A stretch of 64,000 nucleotides of DNA from Lophium mytilinum (GCA_010093605.1 MU004185.1:1794579-1858578), one strand, 5' to 3'. Shown: positions 31,533-45,512, numbered from the stretch's first letter. A program made the numbers and translations. Notes: generated by a model from the letters alone, not told the origin.

Positions 31533-31975
31533 AAGCGTATGATAGTAGGCCATACGGCGGATATGCTACTGCTCGAATGCCGTTTCGAATGCTAGACATC
31601 GTTCTCAGGAGCAGTCCCGTTGGCGGAAAACCTGCCATTTCCCCAAGATCTCGAACGAACGTGCACATTTGTAAATTGTCACGGCAAAGCACAGAAAAGG
31701 GTGGTCATCAGCGTTCCCGGGAACCTCAGAGTAGGATTGTACGTTGAACATCACACCCTAGAAAGGAATCGTCGAAGAGGACCGAAACCCATGATACACT
31801 TTTCAATACTCCCCTAAGACATCATTCCAGAAGACCAAACCATTAAAAGTAGGAAACCCGTCATAACCCGTCGTATCTTCCAAACAGCCGTTGTTCTCGT
31901 CCCGATATGTTATCGTACACTCCTGCCGCCGGACTCTTCACACATCCCTAAGCCGGCCCTATTGCCAGGATGCAT
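31533..31975. other. Intergenic region, convergent 3' ends
   Basis: About 440 bp between the DUF1294 gene and the small membrane protein gene, both ending here. Nothing recognisable beyond presumed 3' UTRs. Confidence 0.6.
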
Positions 31976-32342
31976 TCAGCGACCAGTGAAGCCGGAGGTT
32001 AGGTCATCACCAAGATCACCAGCCTTATCGCCGACAGGGTTCTTCAATCCTCCTCCAAGGGCATTGCCGAGGCCATTCTTCAGGTCGTTCACGTCTTTCT
32101 GGTCGGATTCGGGCATCTTGCTGATTTGGTCTGGCAAACTATCAGTACATAGCTAAGGTAATAACATGGTGGGTGTGCGTACCTTTCATGAGATAAGAAG
32201 CTTTGTTCTCTCCCATGGTCTCGAGTGCTTTCTTCTCCATAGCTCTCTTCAGCTCTGGGGGAATGCCGAAGAAGTAGACGGCGAGGGAAATCACGGCGAC
32301 AATGCCCGCGAAGACAGTGAGGACGGACGCGGTAGTAGGCAT
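31976..32342 (-). CDS. Small conserved single-pass membrane protein
   Basis: Two exons, 32342-32183 and 32130-31976 on the minus strand, splice in frame (GTACGC...TTGCCAG) to 104 residues. Residues 5-25 form a transmembrane helix (SVLTVFAGIVAVISLAVYF). It is followed by GIPPELKRAMEKKALETMG and ENKASYLMK before the splice, then DQISKMPESDQKDVNDLKN and a Gly/Asp-rich tail. I recall similar small proteins across Pezizomycotina, but without a function. The short lumenal N-terminus and cytosolic amphipathic helix suggest a tail-exposed membrane microprotein; the location is unknown. The first exon alone would run on into the intron and miss the conserved tail. Confidence 0.8.
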
Positions 32343-33083
32343 GGTGCTGGGTTTGGTTGGTCTGGTGAGCTTTAGGTAAGGTTTTGGGGAATGGAGAAGT
32401 GGAGGGGGGAAATTTTAGTTCAGGAAGTAGCAAACTGTCAGTGAACGAGAAAGCAGCAATGATTGCCCTGTTCATAAATAGGTATTTCGTGCATATTACC
32501 GCCCATGACGTCGGATCAGATCGACGCTTCCTTGGAACACGGGCCAACCTTCCCTGCCGTTGCCCAGCTCGCCTTACAACAAGGAAGAAAACGCCACAGC
32601 TTCAAGCCGTGGGCACGCCTCTAACTCCTGGACCCGTGAGACTCGCCGCCTGTTGCTCGGGAGGAAATTGTGTTATAAAGAAATTCTTATTTCGGACCCG
32701 CCAGCCTCGTTCAGGAAATGCCTAGAGAAATGCTGACTGACCAGTACTGCTGCTCAGCCGCAAAATTCAGCCCCAGGCGCGTTCAGGAGCAATGCTGGCA
32801 CAAGCCCCCACCTCCTCCCAAACCACGCAACCCCTCGACACGCCAATTCAGCGCTGAAGCTTCCACGCTTAAAGTCTCTGATATTTCCTATCCTCACTCG
32901 CCTCTACCTGCCCTGCTCCTCGAATCCACTCTCCACACCTCACCATCCATTCTCCAACCTCTTTCTCAGAGCTCTACAGTTCTACCCCGCCTCTCTGATA
33001 GCACGCTTGGCAGCCTGCTCACGAAGAACACCCCTCGCTGACAGCGCAACACTTGAGGCTCTGCCTTAGACGTCGACTTCACA
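32343..33083. other. Divergent promoter, small membrane protein and CaM-kinase
   Basis: About 740 bp. The 200 bp before the kinase ATG are C/T-rich, a typical fungal leader. No ORF or motif can be supported. Confidence 0.6.
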
Positions 33084-34572
<1,489 letters not shown>

Positions 34573-35028
34573 GGCCAGCGCCAAGCACTCCTGGACGATC
34601 CCTTACGATTCCTGTTCATTGTTTTCCTTCTTCTCGGGCGATTGTTGATTGTTGATGGGCTAGCGTCGCCCGTAGTTGGCCTGTAATTGTTCTCTTAGCG
34701 ATACCCTGTTGGTAGCAAAGGCCCAAGCAGGGAAAATGTCTAGACGCAGAGTGCGCACTCGATTGCTTCTCCCAATACACGAACATCGCTGAGACGGCGG
34801 CCTGATGCTGTGAATGAGATGTCTGTAGTCCATATTTAATGTGCAATGTGGCCCGTGCGGCTCACGTGACGCAACTCTCCCCAACACGCCCTGCCCAAAA
34901 CGCCAGGATAGCGAACGCGAATGAGGCCCTGTTCACGCCCGCCGTCGCAACCACCACAACGCCGGATCTGAGCCTAGAGATACCGAATTTCTCACTGACC
35001 TCGCCGAAGCGACCTAGCTGCAGTAAAA
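34573..35028. other. Intergenic region upstream of RSC4
   Basis: About 455 bp, with the 3' end of the kinase gene and the promoter of RSC4. No distinct element is seen. Confidence 0.6.
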
Positions 35029-37839
35029 ATGGACCGCGAAGCCAAGCGCAAGGCGGCCGGCAATGCGACGCTGGACCACGAGGGTCGCGCAGCCAAACGC
35101 CAGAAGTTGCCGGTGAGTGAAATCAAATGCGCCCGTGGTGAGAGGGTGGGCGGCGTGCAGACGGCGAACAGCGGCTTTTGGTGGTTGGGATTGGGCAAGA
35201 TGCTCCTTGTCGACGAGCGCGACGCTTAGGGCTCGACGACCAGCAGCATCTCCCACCTCGCACCTCCATGCCCCTCCGCACCGCACGCCCGTCGAACGCA
35301 GCGCCGCCGCTATCCACCGCCGCGGCCGCGAGCCTGCGGGATGCACAGGAACAGCATGACTGACGCGATGGATTGCAGGGCGACGCCGACCCCGTCATCG
35401 AGACGGTCGAGACGACGACGACCGTGGGCCTGAAGTTCGTCGACTCGCTGAAGGCCGCAAAGGACAAGACGTGAGTGCCTCCTGCGGCTCGGGACTGCGC
35501 CAGCCTCGCCTGGGTGCGATCGAAGAGCGTGTATATGCGCCTGCTCAGCCGCTGACAATTTGCTATAGAGGTCGCCCGATTGCTACCCACTTCCTTGCGC
35601 TTCCGGACAAGGTACGTCTTCTACACTCATGGGGATAGGCCTGGGCTAACAACTGCTGCAGAATGCACTCCCCGTCTACTACGAAGAGATCCTCCTCCCT
35701 GTCGCAATTGACACCATCGAGGTACGCATGCCTTTCATTCCCCACCCATACTCTTTAAATACACCGGGAAGGCTGTTTAGTCTTCGGGTACACGGTCTGG
35801 AGATGCGTGGACATCTTCCACTGCTGGGGGCTCACTCATACACTCACTAGACGAAATATAGAGCGCACTCATGACATTGGAACATTTGCTGACGGTAGTG
35901 AAATCAGACCAAGCTCAAAGCCGGACAATACTCCTCCCTCGCTCAGGTCGAAGGCGACCTCAAACGGCTGGTCCACAACGCGAAGACCTTCAACGACAGG
36001 AAGTCTCTCATCTACGACGATGCAGAGCGGGTTCGAAAGACGGCATCGAACTTTATGGTCAAGCACAACCCATCCTATAGGGACCCTGGATACATTGCTG
36101 TGCCGACGCCGATACCAGAGCATCTGGTGAAGGAGAAGGAGAAGGAAAAAGAGAAAGAGAATGGAGTCACCGGATCGGCCGTCAAGCCTGCGGCTGGAGC
36201 CCACGACAGTGCTGATCGCTCACGACGTGCGGCGCCTGCTCAACACACCCCAACAGTGAAGGCCTTGCGCGCAACCAGCCGATCTACTATTGTAGAAGTC
36301 GACAATGCCGACTATAACAACAAATCTTTCCAACAAGCCCAGGAGCAAATCGTTGAGCAATTGATCCATTATACCGAAGCCGACCTTCAGATATTCCAAC
36401 CTTTCATTAACCTGCCAAACCGATCCCTGAAGGATTATTACCAAACCATCAAGACGCCAATGTCGCTAATGGGCGTCAAGAAGAAGGTTCAGGGGGTCAG
36501 GGGTAGAGAACCGGCAACAGGTTTCACAGATTTGAAGAGTTGGAAGGCATTCGAGGATGAAATGAGTCTGATTTGGCGGAATGCCAAAACTTATAATGAA
36601 GACGGCAGTGACATATTCAACCTGGCTGTGGAGTTCGAGGTATTATATTCTCCCTCTACGATATTGAACCGCGTTAGCTAACAGCCTCAGGAAATCTTTA
36701 GGCAGCGTCTTGCAGAAGCAAAGTCGAAAGTGGAAGAGCCGCCACAGCCGAAGCTGAAGATCAACATGTCCGCGCCAAAACAACAGTCTATCAAATTGAG
36801 GTTAGGGGGCATCAAAGGAAGCCCTACTCCTGGAACCCCGACGCCGGATACACCAGCCGGCCGCAGTTCAGGCACTCCAGGTGTTATTGTCGACAGCGGC
36901 GCCCTAGAGAGGCAGCGAAGCCACGTCCAAGCCAGCATGAACGGGCAGAGACCGACTTCTTCCGGTACACCGTCGCAAGTTCAAGGACCTCGCAACCCAT
37001 TCGGTGGTGGTAGGTCGGGATCAGGATCCATCCCTCCTCTTAGCGGCGATCCAAGCTATAGTGCTGCCGCATCTCCAGGCTTGAACGGCGTCAAGACAGA
37101 AACTTATCATGCTCAATCCCCTGCCCTTAATTCGATTCGCCTCTCCAGCGCAGCTCCTGAGGTGCAGAACCCACGCCTCAGCGTTCCTATGCATACACCG
37201 CTCGGCGGCTCAACGATGCCGCCACCGCAACATATAACGCCACGGCCTACAAGTGGGAGCCCTCACCCTCTCCCGAACATGGGTCAGTCTTTCGGATACA
37301 ACCCACAGAGCTACAGCACGCAACCACCCCCGGCTGCATTTGAAAACCACGCACGCGCCGCGGGCAAATGTAAGTCTTTCGACATCCTATATCGTAATCA
37401 CTTACACTAACGTCGTCAAAAAGCTGGCTCAGATGCCCTACTCCCATCGATACAACTAAACACCCACCCGCTCCTCGTCCAGCAGAAACCTTGGTCCCAC
37501 TCCATCCCCGCCTCGCGCGACAGCACTCAGCAGTCCCTCACTCTCACCCTCCCCGCCGCGTACCACTACCTCCAGATCGTCCCGCACATCCCGGTCGCCA
37601 CGACGTCCCGCCTCTACCGCCTCTTCGTCACGGTAAACAACACCCGCATGCTGGAAGTCACGCGGCAGGACGGCCAGAAGGAGAAGGGCCGGCCGGTGTT
37701 TGAGGCTAAGCTCCAGCCGGGCGTTAATAGGATCGAGGTCGAGGCGGTCGCGGAGAAGGAGAAGGGCAGGAAGAGCGATGGAATGGGCGAGGTGGAGGGG
37801 GAGAAGTGCACGATTTTCGTGCATCTTATGAGGCCGTGA
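35029..37839 (+). CDS. RSC4: Chromatin remodelling complex RSC subunit Rsc4, tandem bromodomain
   Basis: Seven exons (35029-35112, 35379-35470, 35569-35611, 35662-35721, 35908-36639, 36691-37369, 37424-37839) give 701 residues. Bromodomain 1 (about 60-125) is assembled from four small exons: FLALPDK, PVYYEEI, then KLKAGQYSS and NAKTFN, whose Asn is the acetyl-lysine-binding residue. Bromodomain 2 (about 243-335) has FINLPNRSLKDYY, the PMSL block and NAKTYN. A Pro/Ser-rich linker follows, then a beta-rich C-terminal domain (about 565-701, with HPLLVQQKPWSHS and IFVHLMRP) characteristic of Rsc4. RSC is an ATP-dependent nucleosome remodeller; Rsc4 anchors it to acetylated histone H3. Start and splice phases all agree. 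Confidence 0.93.
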
Positions 37840-39986
37840 GACAGCTTGGACGCCTGCTGTGCAGGACCGGACGTAAAGCCACTGTTATGTGGCCATCGAC
37901 TGTTGGTGTTGGTTTCTGCTTGCGGCAGTACGATGGCCGCTCAGTAACTAAGCATAACTGCAAAGGGCGAGGTAGCACATCTGGGTAGTATCACGGTTGG
38001 CGTTTTCGGGTTTCGGACGTGGGCGAGTTTGATGATGGAGTTATTGTTTAGGGGTTTTCTCCTTGGAGGCGTCTGGAGGGCAGTGGTCCAGCGCTTTGTT
38101 GTTTCGTGCATAGTGTTCTTTCTCTTCTTTTTGCCTGGTGGCTAGCCACCTAGGACTCTTTTTGGGGGTGTAGGATTTGTGCTCGGAGTGTGGGTAGAGG
38201 GAGGGCATTTAGGTTGGGGTGGTACTGCGGAAGCGAGGCTGGTCAGGTAGTAACATCAGAGTTCAAGTCTTAGGTGGTGTGCATGGCGGAGTGAGGGTTG
38301 GGGTAGGTAGGAAATTTTAGATCGTGTGTTTTCTATTCATCATAAGTTTGAAGATCATGGTGTTAGTGGGCGAGATCTCTCTTTCGTTGGCGTGCGGTGA
38401 TGCATAGGGCTATCGTATTGATTGAGAAGGTAACTAACGGATTGTGGTCAGGTTTAACATGGGAGCGCCTGCGCCCATCTATGGAGTTGAGTCGCGAATA
38501 CCGTCGCATCGGAGTGTATTGAAAGCCTTGTAGAGACCATGGAGTCTGCAAGAGTGCAAGGCTACATAGGCACCGGATGTTTCGAATTTCAGCGCATGTT
38601 GAAGGCCCGTAGGCACGCTGGTTTGTAGGTGTTTGGCCCTCCTTTTTCTCGGCGCGCGAGCGGACCCCACCACTATTTCGATGAAATCGTATTATTATCT
38701 TCCCAAACCTTCGCCAATCATACTCTGCGACTAGACGTATCCCGTCACGGTGTCGTTTTCGTGCTAGCATATGTGGTTGTTGAGTTATCTACGAAAAGGT
38801 GGGTTGGGCCTCGAAAGTCGAGAAAGTCGTCTCGCTCTGTGCTCGATAGCTTGGCGGCCGCCAAGAGTTTCCGGAAAGGTTCACGTCCCGGGGCTTTCGG
38901 CGGCCGAAGCCTCTGGGAAGGCGGTCGCGGAGGCCGCTGAAAAGGAGAGGGCCGCCTGCAGAGGGTTTCAACACCTAGGTGGTGAGTACTGAGAGTAAGA
39001 TGGCGTAGTCCCTGCTAATTCAAACTCTTAGAGCAGGTCTCCGGATTATGCATACGCAGTATGAAGGCGTTTGTGCTCCCTTTTCCCCAGCACAGCTGCG
39101 GACCCCACCCCTATCTCAGTGGCCGCGCAATATTTCCACCGAAAAGGTGTTGCAGCACGTGGGGAATGGAGCTGCGGAGATGGAGCACGGGGAACGAGAA
39201 GAGCGAGTTTTTCAGGTACTCGCGGGTCCATCAAGCTAACCAAGAGACAGCTAGATACCCTTCACCCCGGCCTTCCAATCGATCGATCCTTACGTCTCGC
39301 GCATAGGAGCAAGATACAATGGGTCGTCAAGCAGCTCCATGCTTCTGAGGGGGACGTGGATTCAGTCGTTGAATGGACCATCACCCAATTAAAGGACAAA
39401 GCCTTAAAGGTCATGAAGGAAGACAACCAAGATGCGCAGGATGCTATAGAGCAGCTCGAGTTGCTGAAGAAGCAAGCAGTATGCGAGAGAGACTTTCAGA
39501 ACCATGCTGTATTTGCAAAACTTTCGGAGAAGGCAAACAGCCAAGGGTCATTACTGGCAGCTGGCAAATGGTATAGCTGATAACATGTAAAACACAAAGG
39601 TTACGATGGGACAAAGATCGCATTCATGAGGTTAAGTCGCCAGATATCTGGGTCACCACAAAAGTGTCTGCATCTTCTTCTATTCCCTTCTACTTTTGGT
39701 ACTGTACATCTTGACGGGTGGACGGGTGTCTGGCTTCTTATCTTATTCACTACATGACAGACGCTACTAATTCCAGCCCTGAACCTTTCACCACAGGAGA
39801 TTAAGAGTTTCCAAATCTTTACGACGCAGCACCTACTTCTACAGCTCTATCATCATCTCCTCTCCACTCGCTTTACACACACCACCACCCTTTCGGCCGC
39901 CTCGCCTCACCACCAAACCACAACATTATCACAGTCTCAGTCGCCCTACTTCGTTGCGCCTGTACCTAACCAAACGCCAAGTCGCA
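37840..39986. other. Intergenic region downstream of RSC4
   Basis: About 2.1 kb. The first 900 bp show nothing. A possible spliced gene of unknown type lies at 38771-39580 (listed separately). The last 200 bp before 39987 are a C/A-rich leader resembling those of the other family members. Confidence 0.5.
38771..39580 (+). CDS. Possible uncharacterised gene, structure unresolved
   Basis: An open frame ending at 39580 contains a coding-like, charged helical stretch from about 39230: KLTKRQLDTLHPGLPIDRSL, then IQWVVKQLHASEGDVDSVVEW and EQLELLKKQA. It has no ATG before this stretch, so an upstream exon is required. A candidate first exon begins at ATG 38771 (MWLLSYLRK) and ends at a strong donor, GTGAGT at 38982, but I could not find an acceptor that matches its phase. 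The family is unknown. It may be a decayed gene. Confidence 0.25.
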
Positions 39987-40994
39987 ATGTCGAGCACCAC
40001 TATCCTCAGCCTGCCCGCCGAGCTCCGACAGCAGATTGTCGCGCAAACCATCTCTGCTACAATCGACAAGAAAGGCTATCACATAACCACTCCATTCTCC
40101 AGCGTCTGCAAGACCCTGCAAGCCGACGCGAACGAAGTCCTTTCTCTATGGCTCCCCACTGCTAGCGCCGATCCACTCGTCTTCGTCAAGAACCCCGACC
40201 CCGAAACTTTCAAGCATTTCCATGCCTTCCACCAACTCTTGAACGAACGCGCAGCTCGACTGAAAAACAGCGCGTGGCCCGGTGTCTCAGAAATCACGAT
40301 CCAGGTCTTCGATCAGGTCTGGAACGGCACAAACTTGCTGAAAGGCACGCATGAGGTTTGGAGAATGAGCATGGGTGCGGCGGTCTACAGCTCCCAGTGC
40401 TGCGACTGGGTCACTCGGCTGGAAGGGCTCCCAGACTCCGTGAAGACGGTCAAGTTCGATCTCACTCTTGGCGTAAAAGAAACGGAAGCGGTGCGAGAAG
40501 CGGAAGAGTCTATGCAGAAGATCTTCTGGTACCGGCTTTTGCAGATGGTCAAAGTGATTGTGCGGCCTTCCCGAAGCCTTCTGAGCTCGGATCGTGTGAG
40601 CACTGTCCAATATGAGGTGGTTGGGACGTTTCCGGAGTGGATGGAGGATGCTATGGGTACACCGTCGGAAGTCGAACTCAAGTACTACAGGGGGGAGCCT
40701 GTGAGCTACGGCGAGGGCCTCTTTGCTGGGTTTATGAAGAATGTTCATAAGAAGCGAGAAGCGATTATGTTGGAGATGAAGACCGCGGCTGAGAAGAAGG
40801 CCAAGAAGCAGCTAGCCTTAGAGAACGCGAGGGAGAAGATGAGGAAGAAGATGATGGTTAAGAAGGACTTCGGCAGGAGGATGGTGGAGCTGAAGAAGCG
40901 GAAGAGGGAGGTGGGAGATGTCGGGGAGCAGTCTAGCCATACTTCGAACGGAGTCAAGCGGCAGAAGACGGAGGACGGAAGTGTATTTAGATAA
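39987..40994 (+). CDS. Uncharacterised F-box-like paralogue family, member 4
   Basis: This is a single-exon gene of 335 residues with ATG at 39987; the frame extends upstream only to a TTG. It carries the full set of family blocks: LSLPAELRQQIVAQTI (7-22), GYHITT..SSVCKTLQADANEV...WLP, NERAARL...WPGV, LPDSVKTVKFDLTL, IFWYRLL and YEVVGTFPEW. The tail is basic, with FGRRMVELKKRKRE and GVKRQKT. The central region also has a FAGFMKNVHKKRE block shared with member 2 (FAGFLGNVREARE). It lies 23.5 kb from member 3 with unrelated genes between. No function known; a nuclear role is inferred from the tail. Confidence 0.82.
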   Translation: MSSTTILSLPAELRQQIVAQTISATIDKKGYHITTPFSSVCKTLQADANEVLSLWLPTASADPLVFVKNPDPETFKHFHAFHQLLNERAARLKNSAWPGVSEITIQVFDQVWNGTNLLKGTHEVWRMSMGAAVYSSQCCDWVTRLEGLPDSVKTVKFDLTLGVKETEAVREAEESMQKIFWYRLLQMVKVIVRPSRSLLSSDRVSTVQYEVVGTFPEWMEDAMGTPSEVELKYYRGEPVSYGEGLFAGFMKNVHKKREAIMLEMKTAAEKKAKKQLALENAREKMRKKMMVKKDFGRRMVELKKRKREVGDVGEQSSHTSNGVKRQKTEDGSVFR

Positions 40995-41687
40995 TGATGC
41001 TGAGGGTGGGTCCAGATGAGGTGTTCTTGCTCGGCACGGAGTAGGGTGGGCGATGTACGGATTGAAAGGATTAGATTGATACAGTAACGTTCTCAAATTA
41101 GGATCTGAGGATAAATTGTAGATGGCTACACGGCTTATCTACGATGTTGCTCTTTCACAACGGCGGGCAGGGGGAATAAACTAGATTTAAATAATAAGCA
41201 CTCCTAAGAGAGCTTTGGAAGAACCAAACTTCTGCTCCGTAAATCGCACACAATAGAAAGCTTTACTATGACCGTTTCCAACACATATTGGATATGATTG
41301 GGCAACACAAGAATCAATCCGACCAATTTGGCGCCCCTTTCTGGCTCCTGGCTGACTCAGCACAAGACCGTGTATCTATCCTTCCGTAGTAGCTAGCGTC
41401 CTCCCTCCACCACCAGCAGGAAGTAACCCCCATCCAAACACGGCCCCAATATAGGAAGGATGCTGGGGTTCACATCAGATGGCAATAGCCACCTGATTAC
41501 CATAAACACTGCTGCTTTCGAGCAGATCAACAGAGTCCTTACCATTCACACTCACACTCACATTCTCACACTCACATTCACACTCTCGCATTCACACTCT
41601 CACATTCACACTCACAGTCACCCTAATCAACATTCGAAGGCATTTCTCTCTTTAGCCTGAGCTTTACTTTCAGACGCAGAGCTCGTT
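40995..41687. other. Intergenic region with a CA/CT-rich microsatellite
   Basis: About 690 bp. Besides the simple repeat at 41543-41622, only the 3' end of family member 4 and the presumed promoter of the peptidase gene are expected here. Confidence 0.6.
41543..41622 (+). repeat. CACACT/CACATT microsatellite
   Basis: About 80 bp of imperfect hexanucleotide units (CACACT, CACATT, TCACAC) lie 66 bp upstream of the peptidase ATG. This is probably in the 5' leader or core promoter and could be length-variable. Confidence 0.85.
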
Positions 41688-44054
41688 ATGATGCCTATCT
41701 CTTCCGCCAACCTCAGCACTACGCCCCGCCGTCAATGCCACCGGACACACTCGGTTCTTACTATTGCTACAACTGCTATTCTAGCTCTTCCTACCTTTTT
41801 GACGACAGCTCCTCTGCAGCCAAAACTACGATGGGGCCGGGATGGACAAACGAGTCTACGAAGGGAGGCCACAGCTGGGTTTAGCTGGGCTTCCGTATGG
41901 ATGTCTCTTCTCTTCTGGCAAAGCCTTGCCTATGGTCAAGATTTCTCAAATTGGATGTTCAATGACACGGTTCGTTGACCTAACGAGCTTTTCATCCCTT
42001 CATCGTTGCCTCACTCTTCTTCTGAATTCCTCTATTTATACATTGGTCCCCTATGAGCCTCTCACTTTAGGCGTTCAGGATGCTAGCGTGAACGCTCCCG
42101 ACTCTTTCCAAATATATGAAGAATCCAATAGTTGCTTCGGAATGTCTAGCTAACTTGACCGCTTTGTAGTTCCAGAGCCTCTCGTTCGAGTTTTCAAAGA
42201 ATCTCTCGTTCCAACCCTGTTATAGAGATTTCCAATGCGCTAGACTCCAGCTTCCTCTGGACTACTGGAACGGCACTAACCCAAACGAAACAGTATCTCT
42301 TGCGATCCTCAAAATTCCCGCCAGAGTTCCAGTCTCCGATACCAGGTATGGCGGGCCGATCCTCATCAATCCTGGAGGTCCAGGCGAGTCAGGGACAGCA
42401 TGGGCTAGGAAAGCCGGCCTCATGCTTCAGACACTCGTCGACTCAGCAGAAGACCCAGCCGTCTGCGCCCAGCTGGACTCGAAAGCAAAGTACTACGACA
42501 TCATCGGATTCGACCCTCGTGGTGTTGGAGAGACTACGCCTAGTGCATCCTGCTCCTTAGATGAACTGTCGGAGAACTATTGGCTCCAGGACGATTATTA
42601 TGAAGGCTCCAATACCACCTTAAGACGATTATGGGCTATCAATCAAGACGTAGGTTCCGCCTGCTCTCACAGCTCCAAAGCAGGAGACGATATCAAGAAA
42701 TACCTAACTGCGGCCTCTGTCGCCCGTGATATGCTAGAGATTGTCGAGAAACACGCCGAATGGAAGGCCAACGAAACTCTGCGTATATCGAACGAAACCG
42801 ATGCTGCAGTCGTTGAACGCAGCCGCAAGACCGAAAATTGCACACTCCCCTCCACCACCAAGCACGTCCCCTATGTCAACGGCACTGCAAAGCTTCAGTA
42901 CTGGGGAATCTCCTACGGCACCTTCCTAGGTAGCACCTTTGCGTCCATGTATCCTTCTCGTGTTGGCCGCCTCATCCTCGACGGTGTCGTTGATGCTGAA
43001 GACTACCTCCAGACCCTCTGGATCGACAACCTCAACGACACCGAAAAAGCAATGGCCCATTTCTACACCACGTGCGCCACAGCCGGCCCAGAGAAGTGTG
43101 GCCTCGCAGCTACCAACGCCACAGCCGCCGATGTCGAAAAACGAGTAGCAGCTATTGTAGACTCCGTCTATCACGAACCTCTCGTCGTATCCATTGGAGA
43201 TGGATTCCGATCAAAATACATAACCGACAGGGAGGTTCGCGACGTCCTCTTCATGATGCTCTACCAGCCCCTCGACAGATTCTCTCGCGTGGCCGACTCG
43301 ATGGCCGCCCTCCTACGTCGCGACGGTCATCGCGACGGTACCCTGTTCGCTCGAGTCTCCAACAGCTTCAAACCCGTATTCTGGAAATCAGCAGTGGAAC
43401 AGCAGGAGGCGGCGACGGTTTACCGCGCCATCCGGTGCTCGGATGGCGATTCCGTGACCAAGATGAGTTTCAATGACTTCGAAGCGTACGCAGACGAGCT
43501 CATGGCTCTAAGCCCTTTCGGCGGTGCTTTCGTGGCGGAAATGTCACTGGGCTGCCCGGCGATGACTTATCGGCCGCTGTATAGGTTCCGTGGGCCGATG
43601 GGTGGGAACACATCTCGTCCTATCTTGTGGATTGGAAATACGGCAGATCCCATTTCGCCACTGAAGAACGCGTTCAAGATGGCGAGTCTATTTGAGGGGA
43701 GTGTTGCTTTGACGCAGAACTCGACTGGGGTGAGTTTGTGGAGTTATGTGGACGAGTTTGTTGCAAGGCATTGTTGCTAACGAGATGCAGCACGGCTCTT
43801 ACACAGCACTCTCTTTCTGTACTCTCGGCCACATTCGTGCTTATCTCCATAAGGGTGTCTTACCGCCGCCGGACACCGTCTGTCAGCCCGACGAGCTCCC
43901 CTTCGGTGTTGTGCTCCCTCTTTCGTCAGCAGAAATGTCGGAGCTTCTTCCCTTACACGAAATAGAGCACAAGGAACGGAAAGAAGCGAGGAAGAATTTG
44001 CGACAAGCCCAGCGGAAACTTAGTGGATCTCGTCTTTCTGATCCTGAGGATTGA
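41688..44054 (+). CDS. Secreted or membrane-anchored TAP-like serine peptidase (alpha/beta hydrolase)
   Basis: Three exons (41688-41969, 42170-43729, 43791-44054), all phase 0, give 701 residues. The N-terminus has a hydrophobic segment (about 24-45), a probable signal anchor. The hydrolase has the oxyanion block NPGGPGESG and the nucleophile elbow GISYG with Ser342. The charge-relay Asp is in GNTADPISP (Asp587). His615 starts the last exon in HGSYTAL. C-terminal TAP-like sequences follow (Cys, TLGHIRAYL), then a Lys/Arg-rich tail. This is the tripeptidyl-aminopeptidase-like S33 group, which releases peptides from N-termini. Many NxS/T sites fit secretion. The first intron (200 nt, weak donor GTTCGT) is the least certain part, so the first 94 residues may be wrong. 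Confidence 0.85.
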
Positions 44055-44360
44055 GGAAAGCGGAGCGCTGGTTGCTGAGATTGCGAAAGGGAAGGGGCTC
44101 GTAGACAACGGAGAGGTTCTGGAGAGCATGGTTGAGAAGTCTTTCTGCTCAGGTTGTCTGAGTCTTCATGGGACACGACTGGTTTCGGCGTGATTATCGG
44201 TAGCTTTGAGCGTCCCTCATGGCGCGTCTAGCATTCGAGCGTGTATTCTGTATGATCACTCACGTGGTCTGTCTCCTTTAGTCATTAATTCAATTCCTTA
44301 TTTCCTACAAACGGCTGTTGAATAGGTGTCCATAGTGCTCAAGGTACAAAGTGACTCGCA
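44055..44360. other. Intergenic region, convergent 3' ends
   Basis: About 300 bp between the peptidase gene and the minus-strand disordered-protein gene. Nothing beyond presumed 3' UTRs. Confidence 0.6.
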
Positions 44361-45512
44361 TTACAGGGTATCGCCATCCCTACCATCCGTCTTACTTTCT
44401 CCGTTCTTGTAAGCCGTCTTAGCGCTCGTTGGGGAGCTGGTCTGGCTCTGGTGTTCCTGTCCCTCACCCTCTCTCTCTTTGTCTCCCTTTGCATCATCAT
44501 CCTGCCCAAGCTCGCTACTCCCCACATTTCCGACACTTGCAACCCTCATCGGAAATGTTTCACGTGTAGCAGGGATGGAACTCTCCGCAGGATCATCTCG
44601 ACTATCTCCCTCCGGGAATGGCGTGAAATGTGGGAGCGCTATCCGCGGAACTTGCGTATCAGGACTAGGAACTGGTTTGCGGGGTATCATTCGGACAGTC
44701 GTATCTGACCCATGCTTCGAAGAAGCTGGACTGCCATCTCTGGACGCGATCGCAGCCTTGCTCTCCTCTTGGGAGATTTGGCTTTGCTCGTTGGAAGCAG
44801 GCGACGACTTGGCTGAGTGGAGCTTGTCTTCTTTCATGGGAACAGTCGAACGTCGCGTTTGCGGCGGGGGAGTAGGCGACGCTGTGGCTGGTTGAACGGC
44901 ATCGGTGGCCGTGGCGGGGGGTGTCGGGTTGTTGGGAGTACTCGGCGTACTGTTCTCGTCGTGCGAAGGGCCGAGTAGGTCGTTGCTACTTGCAGAAGCT
45001 GCGGGAGTGTTTTCATCCGTCTTGATCTTCTTCGACGTGCCTGACGTAGTCGCGTCGGGATTGGAGCTGGACAATGTCCTTTTCACGGCTCTGAAACCCG
45101 TTACAACAGGCTCCGGGATATATCTCTTCCCTTTGCGCAGTATCTTTGCTAACCTGCTGCTTTTGGTCGAGCTGGTTTCGTTCGAGTCATCTCGTGGAGG
45201 CTGGTTCGTGTTTGTATCTAATATGGACGTGGGAGTTAGTACTGTACCCAAGATTTCATGTTTATTTTGTGCAATAATTATGAGTATCCATGCGAGCCAG
45301 CTGTCATGTTATTTCAGGGGGCAGTTGAATGATGGCTCCGTCTTGATGTGACAGGGCAATGCGTGAAGTCGGTTGGGTATATGGGGATCGCGGATGATTG
45401 GATGGGCTGCTACCTCACCTGAAGGGTTCGTTTCTTGTCCATTCCCAGACTCTTTAGTACTGTCGGTAGTAGAGCGGCTTCGCTTGCTAATTCCCAAGGA
45501 TAAGTTAGTCAA
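44361..45512 (-). CDS. Ser/Pro/Thr-rich disordered protein, 5' end unresolved
   Basis: On the minus strand a main exon, 45217-44361, joins in frame to an upstream exon ending at 45419 (donor GTGAGG, acceptor ATATTAG, 201-nt intron). The junction reads NGQETNPS then DTNTNQPPRDD. The upstream exon is open back to at least 45512 but contains no ATG in frame, so the true start lies in another exon; a possible acceptor is GGAATTAG near 45487. The only ordered-looking part is SSRLAKILRKGKRYIPEPVV and GFRAVKRTL, about 30-60 residues into the main exon. The rest is low complexity, rich in Ser, Pro, Thr and acidic residues. Family unknown. It may be a nuclear or signalling scaffold, but nothing shows this. 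Confidence 0.6.
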
